From Bacteroidales bacterium (GTDB lineage Bacteria > Bacteroidota > Bacteroidia > Bacteroidales > Rikenellaceae): a stretch of 37,386 nucleotides of DNA. The stretch spans positions 1 through 37,386 of the forward strand of contig CASPAC010000016.1 of NCBI GenBank assembly GCA_949419965.1, given 5' to 3'. The notes under the pieces were generated by a model. That model saw only the letters and a list, made by a program, of their open reading frames with translations. It was not told the origin of the DNA and searched no databases. Shown here one piece after another: positions 8,711 to 16,787 of this stretch (its first letter is position 1; each line of letters starts with the position of its first letter). A program made the translations under genes and the position numbers.

Positions 8711-10009
8711 TTATTTTAGCAGGGATTCGATTTTCTGTGCGATGTGCGCGGCGACCTCGGTTTTGGCCATCAACGGCAACTCTTGGCGGCCGCCGCGGTC
8801 GATGAACGTCACTTTGTTGGTGTCGACGCCGAAGCCGGCCCCGGCATCGCGCAGGGAGTTGAGCACGATGAAATCGAAATTCTTCCGGGCGAGTTTCGCC
8901 TCGGCGTTGCTTTGCTCGTGGTCGGTTTCCAGCGCGAAGCCGACCAGCAGGCGGCTGCCTTTGCGGGCGCCCAGATGGGCGGCGATGTCGCGCGTGCGGC
9001 GCAGCGTGAGAGTCAGTTCGCCGTTGTCTTTCTTGATTTTCACGTCCGAAACTTCGGCGGGTGTATAGTCGGCCACGGCGGCGCACATGACGGCTCCGTC
9101 GGCCTCGGCGAATGCGTCGACCGCAGCATCAAACATCTCGTCGGCCGACACGACGTCGCGCCGTTCGACGCCCGCGGGGGTGGGCAGCGCAGTGGGGCCG
9201 CTCACAAGCACCACTGCGGCGCCTCGCCGGGCCAGCTCGCCGGCGATGGCGTATCCCATCTTGCCGGTCGAACGGTTGGAGATGAACCGCACCGGATCGA
9301 TGGCCTCGACCGTAGCGCCGGCCGTGACTACGAAGCGCTTGCCGAGCAGCGGCCCGGCCGAAGAAGCATGCGGTGCAGAACCCGAATTCCCGAGCGATCC
9401 CTCGGAGGGGTTTCTTTCGGGGGCGTCGTTCCCGGGAGCCTGTGAAAACAGCGTGTGCAGAAAGGCAGCTATCTCTTCCGGCTCGGCCATGCGTCCTTTG
9501 CCCACCAGACCGCTCGCCAATTCGCCTTCGGCGGGTTCGACGATCGCCACGCCCCGTCGGGCGAGCGCTTGCAGGTTCTCCTGCGTCGCGGCATGGGCAT
9601 ACATGTCCAAATCCATGGCGGGGGCCACGACGACGGGACACCGGGCCGAAAGATAGGTGGTCAGAAGCAGGTTGTCGGCGATGCCGGCGCACATCTTGGC
9701 CAGCGTATTGGCAGTAGCCGGGGCGATCAGAAAACAATCGGCCCATTCGCCGAGCGAGACATGGGAGTGCCAGGCGCCGTTTTCGGGGTCGAAGAACTCG
9801 ACCAGAATCGGGTTTTTCGATAGCGTGGCCATCGTCAGCGGAGTGATGAACTGTTTGGCCAGAGGCGTCATGACCACGCGCACCTCGGCGCCGGCTGTCT
9901 TCAGCAGACGGCAGAGTGCGGCCGCCTTGTAGGCGGCGATGCTCCCTGTGATGCCCAACAGAATGCGGCGTCCCCGGAGTGCAGGATATGCGGTTCGCTC
10001 GGTCTGCAT
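8711..10009 (-). CDS. coaBC: Bifunctional CoaBC (phosphopantothenoylcysteine synthetase/decarboxylase)
   Basis: The 432-aa protein joins an N-terminal flavin decarboxylase domain (CoaC, ~13-190; ITGSIAAYKAA, His83 in HSHVSLGEWAD, APATANTLAKM) to a C-terminal synthetase domain (CoaB, from ~230; VTAGATVEAIDPVRFISNRS). Together they make 4'-phosphopantetheine for CoA from 4'-phosphopantothenate and Cys. Two catalytic signatures are altered: the usual PAMN is PAMD (130-133), and the Cys of the ACG motif is Ser166 in ELASGLVGKGRM. I believe PAMD is common in Bacteroidetes, but the absence of the Cys deserves a check. Residues ~188-225 form a low-complexity linker. The neighbour 16 bp upstream is rpoZ. 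Confidence 0.95.
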   Translation of the reverse strand: MQTERTAYPALRGRRILLGITGSIAAYKAAALCRLLKTAGAEVRVVMTPLAKQFITPLTMATLSKNPILVEFFDPENGAWHSHVSLGEWADCFLIAPATANTLAKMCAGIADNLLLTTYLSARCPVVVAPAMDLDMYAHAATQENLQALARRGVAIVEPAEGELASGLVGKGRMAEPEEIAAFLHTLFSQAPGNDAPERNPSEGSLGNSGSAPHASSAGPLLGKRFVVTAGATVEAIDPVRFISNRSTGKMGYAIAGELARRGAAVVLVSGPTALPTPAGVERRDVVSADEMFDAAVDAFAEADGAVMCAAVADYTPAEVSDVKIKKDNGELTLTLRRTRDIAAHLGARKGSRLLVGFALETDHEQSNAEAKLARKNFDFIVLNSLRDAGAGFGVDTNKVTFIDRGGRQELPLMAKTEVAAHIAQKIESLLK

Positions 10010-10025
10010 GCGGATGGGGGCGGAA

Positions 10026-10352
10026 CTATGCTTCCGCCTCGGGCTTGTTCTCCTTGTAGAAAAGTTCGTCGTCGAGGAACTCCTCCGTGGCGATGATCAC
10101 GGGTTTGGGCAGCCGCTCGTAATAGCGCGAAATCTCGATCTGCTCGCGGTTCTCGAAGGTCTCCTCCATCGTGTCGGTGGGCGAGGAGAAGTCGGCCAGC
10201 TTGCGGTTGAGTTCGGTCTTCAACTCGGTCGAAATCTGGTTGGCGCGGCGGGCGATGATGTTGACGGTTTCGTAGATGTTGCCCGTCTCCTTGTCCAGGT
10301 CGACCAATTTGCGGGTAACGGTGTTGTTGGGAATGTTCTTCTTGATTTCCAT
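10026..10352 (-). CDS. rpoZ: RNA polymerase omega/Rpb6-like subunit
   Basis: The 108-aa protein starts MEIKKNIPNNTVTRKLVD and contains the omega-type core NIYETVNIIARRANQI, where the R-RA-QI segment contacts the beta' C-terminus. Conserved acidic helices follow (SRYYERLPKPVIIATEEFLDDE). This is the Bacteroidetes form annotated as Rpb6/omega. It begins 2 bp after bamD and precedes coaBC, as is usual for omega genes near coaBC in many bacteria. The start is fixed by the tight spacing; longer upstream extensions would run into bamD. Confidence 0.88.
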   Translation of the reverse strand: MEIKKNIPNNTVTRKLVDLDKETGNIYETVNIIARRANQISTELKTELNRKLADFSSPTDTMEETFENREQIEISRYYERLPKPVIIATEEFLDDELFYKENKPEAEA

Positions 10353-10354
10353 CG

Positions 10355-11173
10355 TTATATGTTGTTTTCTTTGTTGTTGCGATCCAGAAAATCCCGTGCG
10401 TGCTGGGCCATGCGCTCCGCTTCTTTCATGCGGGGCGACTCGGGATAGGCCTCCTTGAACGAGAGGTAGGAGTCCAGCATCGCCAGATAACGGTCGGTCT
10501 GTTTCGAAGCGATCGAGTTGCTGGCGAAACGGTAGCCGGCGTCGACGATCAAAAACATGATCTCCTCGCGCCGTTTGCTTTCGGGGTGCTCCTTCAAGGC
10601 GTTCTTCAGTGCTGTGATGGCTGCGTTGTAACGCCCGATCTTGTAATAGGTGTAGGCGTTGAGGTAGGCCTTTTCTTGCAGTCGTTCGGTCAGCTCGTCG
10701 TTGATTTTCAGAAAGTTGTCCGTATATTGGCTGTCGGGATAGTGCGAGATGAACTCGTTGATGGCGATCAGCGCCTGCTGGGTCATCGTCTGGTCGCGCG
10801 AGGGGCCGGGCGCAAGATAGTAGAAACACATGACGTACATCCCCTCGGCTTCCTCGATGAAGACGCTGCGGCCGAACTTGCGGCGGAACTCGTCCAGGAG
10901 CATCGATGCGGCATCGTAATCGCGGCTCTTGAATTTGCAGCGGGCGTTGAAATAGGAGATCGAATCTTCGCGCTGCGTGCCGATATAGTAGTGCTGCGCC
11001 CCTTCGAAAAGCGTCGAGGCACGCTGCCACTTCTCCTTGTCGTAGTACTCCAGCGCCTTGGAGTAGATGCGGTCGGGCTGTCCGCTTTTGAGCAGGGCGT
11101 TCATGCCGCTGCACCCGCTGAAAATGACCGCGATGGCCAGGACGCAAAGGGCGTGTGTGAATGTTTGCTTCAT
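10355..11173 (-). CDS. bamD: Outer-membrane assembly lipoprotein BamD
   Basis: The 272-aa protein has a lipoprotein signal peptide (MKQTFTHALCVLAIAVIFSG, lipobox Cys21). It is followed by tetratricopeptide-like helical repeats, for example SKALEYYDKEKWQRASTLFE, FRRKFGRSVFIEEAE and FISHYPDSQYTDNFLK. The family forms part of the BAM complex that inserts beta-barrel proteins in the outer membrane. It is first in a five-gene unit, with a promoter 30 bp upstream of its ATG. The length fits the Bacteroidetes form. Confidence 0.93.
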   Translation of the reverse strand: MKQTFTHALCVLAIAVIFSGCSGMNALLKSGQPDRIYSKALEYYDKEKWQRASTLFEGAQHYYIGTQREDSISYFNARCKFKSRDYDAASMLLDEFRRKFGRSVFIEEAEGMYVMCFYYLAPGPSRDQTMTQQALIAINEFISHYPDSQYTDNFLKINDELTERLQEKAYLNAYTYYKIGRYNAAITALKNALKEHPESKRREEIMFLIVDAGYRFASNSIASKQTDRYLAMLDSYLSFKEAYPESPRMKEAERMAQHARDFLDRNNKENNI

Positions 11174-11202
11174 CGAAGAATCTGTTACGGCGCTTTATCG
11201 CG

Positions 11203-11235
11203 CAAAGTTACTCAATAAATCGGGGAATTGCAAAA
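11203..11235 (-). promoter_or_regulatory. Promoter of the bamD unit
   Basis: On the minus strand TTTTG (11235-11231) is followed by a 20-bp spacer and TAACTTTG (11210-11203), a near-perfect Bacteroidetes promoter. The bamD ATG is 29 bp beyond the -7 element. Confidence 0.88.
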
Positions 11236-11264
11236 ATAAATGCGACGGCATGGATTCCGCACCG

Positions 11265-11329
11265 TTGTGCGCAGAGACGCGGCACGTCCCGACACCAACG
11301 GCGAAGATGCCGATTTATTGTGCGTAGAG
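11265..11329. repeat. Direct repeat of TTGTGCGYAGAG in the bamD/barrel-protein spacer
   Basis: TTGTGCGCAGAG at 11265-11276 and TTGTGCGTAGAG at 11318-11329 differ at one base. The first copy continues into ACGCGGCACGTC, a short hairpin-forming sequence. It recalls the small interspersed GTAGAGACG-type repeats of some bacterial genomes, but only two degenerate copies are seen. The rest of the 11240-11456 spacer is G-rich and has no recognisable gene. Confidence 0.5.
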
Positions 11330-11456
11330 GGCGGGCAAATGGGTGCAGAGGAGAGGTAGGCGCAGTTGTTCGGGACCGCTTGGAGCCGGGCTGGGGCGAT
11401 TCGGTGCGGGGCCGGTGGGTTTGCGAGCGATATGTTGAGACGGGTGTTACGATCTT

Positions 11457-12071
11457 TCAGAAGAAGAAGCCGATCGAACCGCCGTATACGATGTCGTGCG
11501 GTACCTTGACCCGGTGGACGGAGGCCCCGCAGAAGAACGTTTGCCACACATGGCTCCGAGGGTAGCCCGAGACGCGGAAGTCGATGAAGAAGCGGCGGAT
11601 GTTCAGTCCCATGCCGCCCATGAGGCCGACGCTGCGGTCGTTGAATCCGATCCGCAGGATTTCGGCGGCGCTGCTGCGGTTGCTGTGGCTCAGCCGGAAG
11701 AGCGGTCCGCCGAAGAACCGCAGCGGCCCGAACTGCAAACCGGCCTGCACCGGCATTTCCAGACGTCCGGTGCGCAGGCGGACGATGCGCCGGTCGGTGT
11801 TTATGGCCAAAACATCGTAGTTGACCAGTGCATAGCCGAGTTCGCCTTGAAGGTGGAAGCGGCGCGACAGGTCGATCCGCACGACGGCGCCCGCTTCGTA
11901 GCCCGCGCGGGCATTTCCCGGTGCGAACCAAGTGTCGCCGATTTGCAGCCGGTCGAATCGGTAGTGGCTCAGGTTGATTCCGCCCCGGATTCCGATCCGG
12001 AACCGCTTGGCCGAGGCTTCCGGGATACTCAGCATCAGCAGGAAAACGAGCAATGCAGATAGTTTTTTCAT
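11457..12071 (-). CDS. PorT-like outer-membrane beta-barrel protein
   Basis: The 204-aa protein has a signal peptide (MKKLSALLVFLLMLSIPEASA) and alternating amphipathic strands beginning RFRIGIRGGINLSHYRF. It ends in the barrel-closing GGSIGFFF, whose C-terminal Phe is the BAM recognition signal. Length and pattern match the PorT/OMP_b-brl_2 group of small eight-stranded barrels in Bacteroidetes. It follows the cardiolipin synthase gene by 22 bp, so the two probably share a transcript, and it ends convergent with nothing, since the next gene (bamD) has its own promoter. The precise role is unknown; PorT itself belongs to type IX secretion, but no other T9SS gene is here. Confidence 0.75.
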   Translation of the reverse strand: MKKLSALLVFLLMLSIPEASAKRFRIGIRGGINLSHYRFDRLQIGDTWFAPGNARAGYEAGAVVRIDLSRRFHLQGELGYALVNYDVLAINTDRRIVRLRTGRLEMPVQAGLQFGPLRFFGGPLFRLSHSNRSSAAEILRIGFNDRSVGLMGGMGLNIRRFFIDFRVSGYPRSHVWQTFFCGASVHRVKVPHDIVYGGSIGFFF

Positions 12072-12093
12072 GGTTCGGTTCGTTTTGGACGGG

Positions 12094-13428
12094 TTACAGC
12101 AACGGTGCGAGCAGCCGCAGCAGGTCGCCCGTCGTGCGTCGCCAGGGGGCCGGCCGCCAGGTCTGCGGTTCGACGCGCGTGCAGGAGGCCCGGTCGGCGT
12201 CGAACGTGGCGGCCATGCGGCGGGCCGTTTCGCGGTCGCGGATGAAAGCCGTCACTTCGAGGTTGTCCATCAGGCTGCGGTAATCCATGTTGGCCGTGCC
12301 GATCGAGACCAGAAAGTCGTCGACGATCAGCACTTTGGCATGTAGGAAGCCGTTGTCGTAGCGGTAGAGTTCGACTCCGGCGGCGAGCAGGTCTTCGACA
12401 TAGGAATCGGCCGCCAGATCGGTCAGGAGCGAGTCGCTGCACGAGGGGATCATCGCTTCGACCCGCACGCCGCAGCTTACCGCCAGCCGCAGGGCGTCGA
12501 GGATCAGTGTGGGCGGCATGAAATAGGGCGAGCACAGGCGGACATGTCGGTGTGCGCGTACGATCGCTGCGGCGAACGCTTCGGCCAGCGTGGTGCGCGA
12601 GGTGCCTTCTTCGGCCCAGGCGATCTGCACGGAAAGCGGTTGGCGGATGGCGTGCGCACACGTGTGGAGCGCCGGGTCGAGCCGCTCGCCGCAGGCTGCG
12701 GCCCAATCGTCGAGAAAGAGCCGTTGCAGGTCGGCTACGGCGTCGCCCTCCATGCGCAGATGTTCGTCGCGCCACTTGCCCATGTCGTCGCCGTCGAGGT
12801 AGTATGCGGCGATGTTGATGCCGCCCAGGTAGGCTACTTTGCCGTCTGCGACGACTATTTTGCGGTGGTTGCGCCGTGCGGCCCGGGGCGTGAACCAGGG
12901 AAACCGGATCGGCGCGTAGGCTGCCGTGCGGATGCCGGCCCGGTGCATGCGCCGCAGCATCGGCCGGGGCAGCCTCCACGATCCTACGGCATCGTAGATG
13001 ACGCGTACTTCGACTCCGGCGCGCGATTTGCGGATCAGGATGTCGGCAATGGTGCGTCCGACGCGGTCGTCGCGGAAGATGTAGTATTCCATGTGGATAG
13101 AGCGCGTAGCCCGCTGCAAGGTGGCGATCAGGGCCGAAAAGGCGTTGCTTCCGTTGTGCAGCAGGTCGATGCGGTTGCGGGGCGTGGGACGGGTGTTGCA
13201 GCCTTGGGCGATGATCCGCCCCAGGGCGTCGCCGCGGAACGGCGGTTCGCAGCGCGGCGGAGCGGGACGGCGATAACCTGCCAGAATGTAGAGCAGCGTG
13301 CCCGCCGCGGGCAGCAGCAGGACGATCGCGCCCCAGACCGCGGCCGAAGCAGGCGTGCGGTGGCGGCGCGTGAGGAAAATCAGCGCGCATGCGCTCCACA
13401 GCAGATGGAAAGCCAACAAAGCAAGCAT
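12094..13428 (-). CDS. cls: Cardiolipin synthase (phospholipase D family)
   Basis: The 444-aa protein has two N-terminal membrane segments (~3-19 and 31-50, PLDc_N type) and two HKD catalytic motifs. The first is His188-X-Lys190...Asp195 within NHRKIVVAD, and the second is His363-X-Lys365...Asp370 within HAKVLIVDD. Each is followed by the expected Gly-Gly or Gly-Thr-Ala-Asn stretch. It joins two phosphatidylglycerols, or a related pair, to form cardiolipin at the inner membrane. It is divergent from greA across a 189-bp gap that holds the greA promoter; I see no clear promoter on the cls side. The start at 13428 keeps the first membrane segment whole. Confidence 0.92.
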   Translation of the reverse strand: MLALLAFHLLWSACALIFLTRRHRTPASAAVWGAIVLLLPAAGTLLYILAGYRRPAPPRCEPPFRGDALGRIIAQGCNTRPTPRNRIDLLHNGSNAFSALIATLQRATRSIHMEYYIFRDDRVGRTIADILIRKSRAGVEVRVIYDAVGSWRLPRPMLRRMHRAGIRTAAYAPIRFPWFTPRAARRNHRKIVVADGKVAYLGGINIAAYYLDGDDMGKWRDEHLRMEGDAVADLQRLFLDDWAAACGERLDPALHTCAHAIRQPLSVQIAWAEEGTSRTTLAEAFAAAIVRAHRHVRLCSPYFMPPTLILDALRLAVSCGVRVEAMIPSCSDSLLTDLAADSYVEDLLAAGVELYRYDNGFLHAKVLIVDDFLVSIGTANMDYRSLMDNLEVTAFIRDRETARRMAATFDADRASCTRVEPQTWRPAPWRRTTGDLLRLLAPLL

Positions 13429-13472
13429 ATTCCGCCGTCGGGCACACTCCGTGCCATGGAGCGCGAAAAAGA

Positions 13473-13504
13473 TTTGGAAATTCGGATTTTACTTGTTACC
13501 TTTG
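13473..13504 (+). promoter_or_regulatory. greA promoter
   Basis: TTTG (13473-13476), 20 bp, then TACCTTTG (13497-13504) match the Bacteroidetes consensus. Transcription would start near 13511, giving a leader of about 107 nt. Confidence 0.88.
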
Positions 13505-13528
13505 TCTGTACATAGAGTACGGAGGGTT

Positions 13529-13591
13529 CTGGCCATCAGGCCAGGATTCTTGTTTTTTGCGTTTTTTGCAATCGGAGCGTCCGTTGGGACG
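13529..13591 (+). promoter_or_regulatory. Structured greA leader with terminator-like hairpin
   Basis: CTGGCC-ATCA-GGCCAG (13529-13544) is followed after 8 bases by two T runs (13553-13558 and 13562-13567), resembling an early terminator. A second hairpin CGTCC-GTTG-GGACG lies at 13578-13591. Attenuation in the leader is possible but unproven. Confidence 0.5.
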
Positions 13592-13617
13592 ACCCGTGGA
13601 AAGAAATTTTTTACGTT

Positions 13618-14094
13618 ATGGCAAAAGAGATTATTTATCTGACGGCGGAGGGCTACCGGAAGCTCAAAGAAGAACTCGATCACATGCGTTCCGTCGAGCG
13701 TCCGGCCATTTCGGCAGCCATTGCCGAAGCACGCGACAAGGGCGATCTGTCGGAGAACGCAGAATACGATGCGGCCCGCGAGGCCCAGGGGCTGCTGGAG
13801 ATGCGCATCGCCAAGATGGAAGATACGATCGCCAATGCGCGGATCATCGACGAGTCGAAGATCGACAAGAGCAAGGTGCAGATATTGAGCAAAGTGACGC
13901 TTCTCAACCGCAATACGGGCAAGCAGATGGTCTATACGATCGTCGCCGAGCACGAGGCCAACCTGCGCGAGGGCAAGCTGGCGATCGGCACGCCCATCGC
14001 CAAGGCGCTGCTGGGCCACAAGAAGGGCGACTGCGTGGAGGTCGAGGTGCCGGCCGGGACGGTGCATTTCGAGATTCTGGACATCAACATATGA
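13618..14094 (+). CDS. greA: Transcription elongation factor GreA
   Basis: The 158-aa protein has the GreA layout. An N-terminal coiled-coil finger (~5-75; EGYRKLKEELDHMRSVERP, then ARDKGDLSENAEYDAAREAQG) includes the acidic tip residues Asp and Glu that reach the RNA polymerase active site. A C-terminal FKBP-like domain includes IGTPIAKALLGHKKGD. It rescues backtracked polymerase by stimulating transcript cleavage. It is monocistronic, with promoter, structured leader and terminator visible. Confidence 0.97.
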   Translation: MAKEIIYLTAEGYRKLKEELDHMRSVERPAISAAIAEARDKGDLSENAEYDAAREAQGLLEMRIAKMEDTIANARIIDESKIDKSKVQILSKVTLLNRNTGKQMVYTIVAEHEANLREGKLAIGTPIAKALLGHKKGDCVEVEVPAGTVHFEILDINI

Positions 14095-14165
14095 CAACGC
14101 GCGGATGCGTCCGGACGGCGGAGCCGTCGGGGTGCATGCCTGCATACCTATTTGTCGGTATTTTG

Positions 14166-14197
14166 ACAGGGCTGCCTTGGGGGCAGTCCTGTTTTTT
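14166..14197 (+). terminator. greA terminator
   Basis: An 11-bp stem, ACAGGGCTGCC with GGCAGTCCTGT (one G-T pair), has a TTGGG loop and a T tract. The TTG in its loop is also the -33 box of the next promoter. Confidence 0.85.
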
Positions 14198-14207
14198 CAT
14201 ACTTTTG
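14177..14207 (+). promoter_or_regulatory. Promoter of the TonB-dependent receptor gene
   Basis: TTG (14177-14179), 20 bp, then TACTTTTG (14200-14207). The ATG at 14233 is 25 bp beyond the -7 element. The promoter is embedded in the greA terminator. Confidence 0.8.
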
Positions 14208-14232
14208 CCCGCGAAACCATTGAAACCCGAAT

Positions 14233-16542
14233 ATGAAGAATATCTTCCTTTCCTTACTGCTGCTTGGAGCGTCGCTGTGCCGTGCGGTTGCGGCCGAAGC
14301 ACCTCCCGCACATACCGACGCCAATCTTGTAGGGCATGTCGTCGACCGCGACACGCGCGAGCATCTTCCGTTTGCAGCCGTGGCCATCGTGGGGACGGTC
14401 TACGGCACGGTAACCGATGCGTCGGGCCATTATTTCCTCAAGAATCTGCCCGAAGGCCTCTGCACGGTCGAGGTGCGTGCGCTGGGCTATGCCACGGTGC
14501 AGCAGCAGGTCGTGCTGCGGGCGCACGAGACCCGGGAGGTCAACTTCGAGGCGACGCCTACCGGCATATCGATGGACGAAGTGGTCGTTTCGGCCAGCCG
14601 CACCGCCACCCTGCGGCGCGAGGCGCCTGCGCTGGTAAGCGTGTTGAACGCCGATCTTTTCGAGAAGACCAATTCGGCGTCGCTCGCCGGAGCGCTGTCG
14701 TTCCAGCCCGGCGTGCGTGTGGAGGACGATTGCCAGAACTGCGGCTTCGCTCAGGTGCGCATCAATGGTCTCGACGGCCATTATTCGCAGATTCTGGTCG
14801 ACTCGCACCCCATATTTTCGGCCCTGACGGGTGTCTACGGACTGGAACAGATTCCGGCCAACATGATCGAGCGCGTGGAGGTGCTGCGCGGCGGCGGGTC
14901 GGCGCTTTACGGCTCGTCGGCCATAGGCGGCACGATCAACATCATCACGCGCGAACCTTCGCGCAGCTCGGCGTCGCTTTCGCACACCCTCACTTCGATC
15001 GGTTGCCGGGGCGCCTACGACAACAATACGATGCTCAACGCTTCGTATGTTGCCGACAATCGCCGCGCGGGGCTTTGCGTTTTCGGGCAGAACCGCCATC
15101 GCTCCGGCTACGATCACGACGGCGACGGATTCACTGAGCTGCCCGCCATCCGGTCGCAGTCGGTCGGATTGCGTTCGTTCTTGCGGACGGGCGCCCGTTC
15201 GCGCATTACGGCGCAATATCATCATGTGGCCGAATACCGGCGCGGAGGCGATCGGCTCGACCTGCCGCCCCACGAAGCGATGGTCGCCGAGCAGACCGAC
15301 CATTCGATCGACGGGGGCAGCCTGTCGTTCGATTTTTCGACGTCCGACCGCCGCGATCGGGTCAACCTCTATGCTTCGTTCCAGAACACCTCCCGCAGGA
15401 GCTACTACGGTTCGCAGCAAGACCCCGACGCTTACGGGCGTACGCACGATTTCACGGCGGCGACGGGTGCACAATATATCCATGCGTTCGAAAAACTATG
15501 GTTCATGCCCTCGGAACTTACCGTGGGGGCGGAGTACAGCTGCGATGACCTTTCCGACCGGTCGATCGGCTACGGCATGGCGACCGATCAGACGGTGCAC
15601 ATCGCGGGCGCTTATTTCCAGAACGAATGGAAAACGAAAAAGTGGTCGCTGCTCGTCGGCGGGCGGCTCGACAAGCATAGCATGGTCGGGCACGCCATCT
15701 TCAGCCCGCGCATCAACGTGCGCTACAATCCCACCGAGTCGGTCAATCTGCGCGCAAGCTACGCCGGGGGCTATCGTGCGCCGCAGGCTTTCGACGAGGA
15801 CATGCACATAGCCGTGGTGGGCGGCGAGCGGGTGCGCATCCGGCTGGCCGACGGACTCAGGGAGGAGCGCTCCCACAGCGTGAGCCTTTCGGCCGATCTC
15901 TACCGCAAGTTCGGCAGTGTGCAGACCAACTTGCTGGTCGAAGGGTTTTACACGAAGCTCGATGATGTGTTCGCCTTGCGCGATCTTTCCGAACCTGCGG
16001 ACGACGGCTCTACGATCCGCGAACGATACAACGGTTCGGGCGCCACGGTCGCCGGAGTCAATATCGAGGGCCGCGCCATCTTCAGCCGCTGGTTCGAGTT
16101 GCAGGCCGGCATGACATGGCAGCAGAGCCGTTATCAAGAACCCGAATATTGGAGCGAAGACGAGACGGCGGCTCCCGTGCGGCGCATGTTCCGCACGCCC
16201 GACATGTATGGCTATTTTACGGCCGCGATCAAGCCCTGGCGGACGCTCGCCGTCGATGTGACGGGCAGCTGCACGGGCGAAATGCTGGTCCAGCATATGG
16301 CCGGCTCGGGCACCGACCGCGACGTGGCCGTGACGACGCCCCGTTTTTTCGACATGGGTGTCCGCCTGAGCTACGATCTGCGTATCTACAAGGAGTTTAC
16401 GATGCAATTCTATGCCGGCGTGCAGAACCTTTTCAATGCTTATCAAAAGGATTTCGACCGCGGTGCCGACCGCGATTCGGGCTATGTTTACGGCCCCTCG
16501 CTTCCGCGCAGCTGGTTTGTCGGGGTCAAATTGAGTTTTTGA
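14233..16542 (+). CDS. TonB-dependent outer-membrane receptor with carboxypeptidase-like N-domain
   Basis: The 769-aa protein has a signal peptide (1-21), then a CarboxypepD_reg-like domain at ~30-108 (VGHVVDRDTREHLPFAAVAI). A TonB-box-like DEVVVSASR lies at 115-123. The plug at ~130-242 includes IPANMIERVEVLRGGGSALYG, and the 22-strand barrel ends WFVGVKLSF with the terminal Phe. The plug carries Cys167-Gln-Asn-Cys170. The first extracellular loop has DHDGDGFTE, an EF-hand-like calcium loop of the kind seen in BtuB-type receptors. It is a stand-alone receptor without a SusD partner, so uptake of a metal chelate, haem or cobalamin is more likely than of a glycan; the ligand cannot be read from sequence. 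It has its own promoter and a downstream hairpin. Confidence 0.93.
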   Translation: MKNIFLSLLLLGASLCRAVAAEAPPAHTDANLVGHVVDRDTREHLPFAAVAIVGTVYGTVTDASGHYFLKNLPEGLCTVEVRALGYATVQQQVVLRAHETREVNFEATPTGISMDEVVVSASRTATLRREAPALVSVLNADLFEKTNSASLAGALSFQPGVRVEDDCQNCGFAQVRINGLDGHYSQILVDSHPIFSALTGVYGLEQIPANMIERVEVLRGGGSALYGSSAIGGTINIITREPSRSSASLSHTLTSIGCRGAYDNNTMLNASYVADNRRAGLCVFGQNRHRSGYDHDGDGFTELPAIRSQSVGLRSFLRTGARSRITAQYHHVAEYRRGGDRLDLPPHEAMVAEQTDHSIDGGSLSFDFSTSDRRDRVNLYASFQNTSRRSYYGSQQDPDAYGRTHDFTAATGAQYIHAFEKLWFMPSELTVGAEYSCDDLSDRSIGYGMATDQTVHIAGAYFQNEWKTKKWSLLVGGRLDKHSMVGHAIFSPRINVRYNPTESVNLRASYAGGYRAPQAFDEDMHIAVVGGERVRIRLADGLREERSHSVSLSADLYRKFGSVQTNLLVEGFYTKLDDVFALRDLSEPADDGSTIRERYNGSGATVAGVNIEGRAIFSRWFELQAGMTWQQSRYQEPEYWSEDETAAPVRRMFRTPDMYGYFTAAIKPWRTLAVDVTGSCTGEMLVQHMAGSGTDRDVAVTTPRFFDMGVRLSYDLRIYKEFTMQFYAGVQNLFNAYQKDFDRGADRDSGYVYGPSLPRSWFVGVKLSF

Positions 16543-16652
16543 CGGATGCTCTGTCGGGCGACCGGTGCAACCCGATTCGGCGGGTATGGAAATTACGAAT
16601 AGGCCGCCGCGAATGCAGTGATTGCGAATGCGGACGCTGTGACTATGAAAGA

Positions 16653-16690
16653 ATCGCCCCTGCCGCAACATACGGCAGGGGCGATGGTTT
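16653..16690 (+). terminator. Terminator hairpin between the receptor gene and mdh
   Basis: A perfect 13-bp stem, ATCGCCCCTGCCG with its complement and a CAACATA loop, is followed by GG and four T residues. It lies between convergent genes and may serve both, although the T run is short. Confidence 0.72.
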
Positions 16691-16787
16691 TCAGAAGCGT
16701 TCGGCCGGCCTTTTCTTCGGCGGCGCGGTTCTCGCGTCTTTTGCGGCAAAAGGCTTCGCAACTCTCTTGCCGCCCGGCGCCGAACGG

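Noticed and set aside
13389..15137. 582-codon plus-strand frame across greA and the start of the receptor gene
   Set aside because: Out of frame with both recognisable genes and Arg/Gly-rich without family resemblance.
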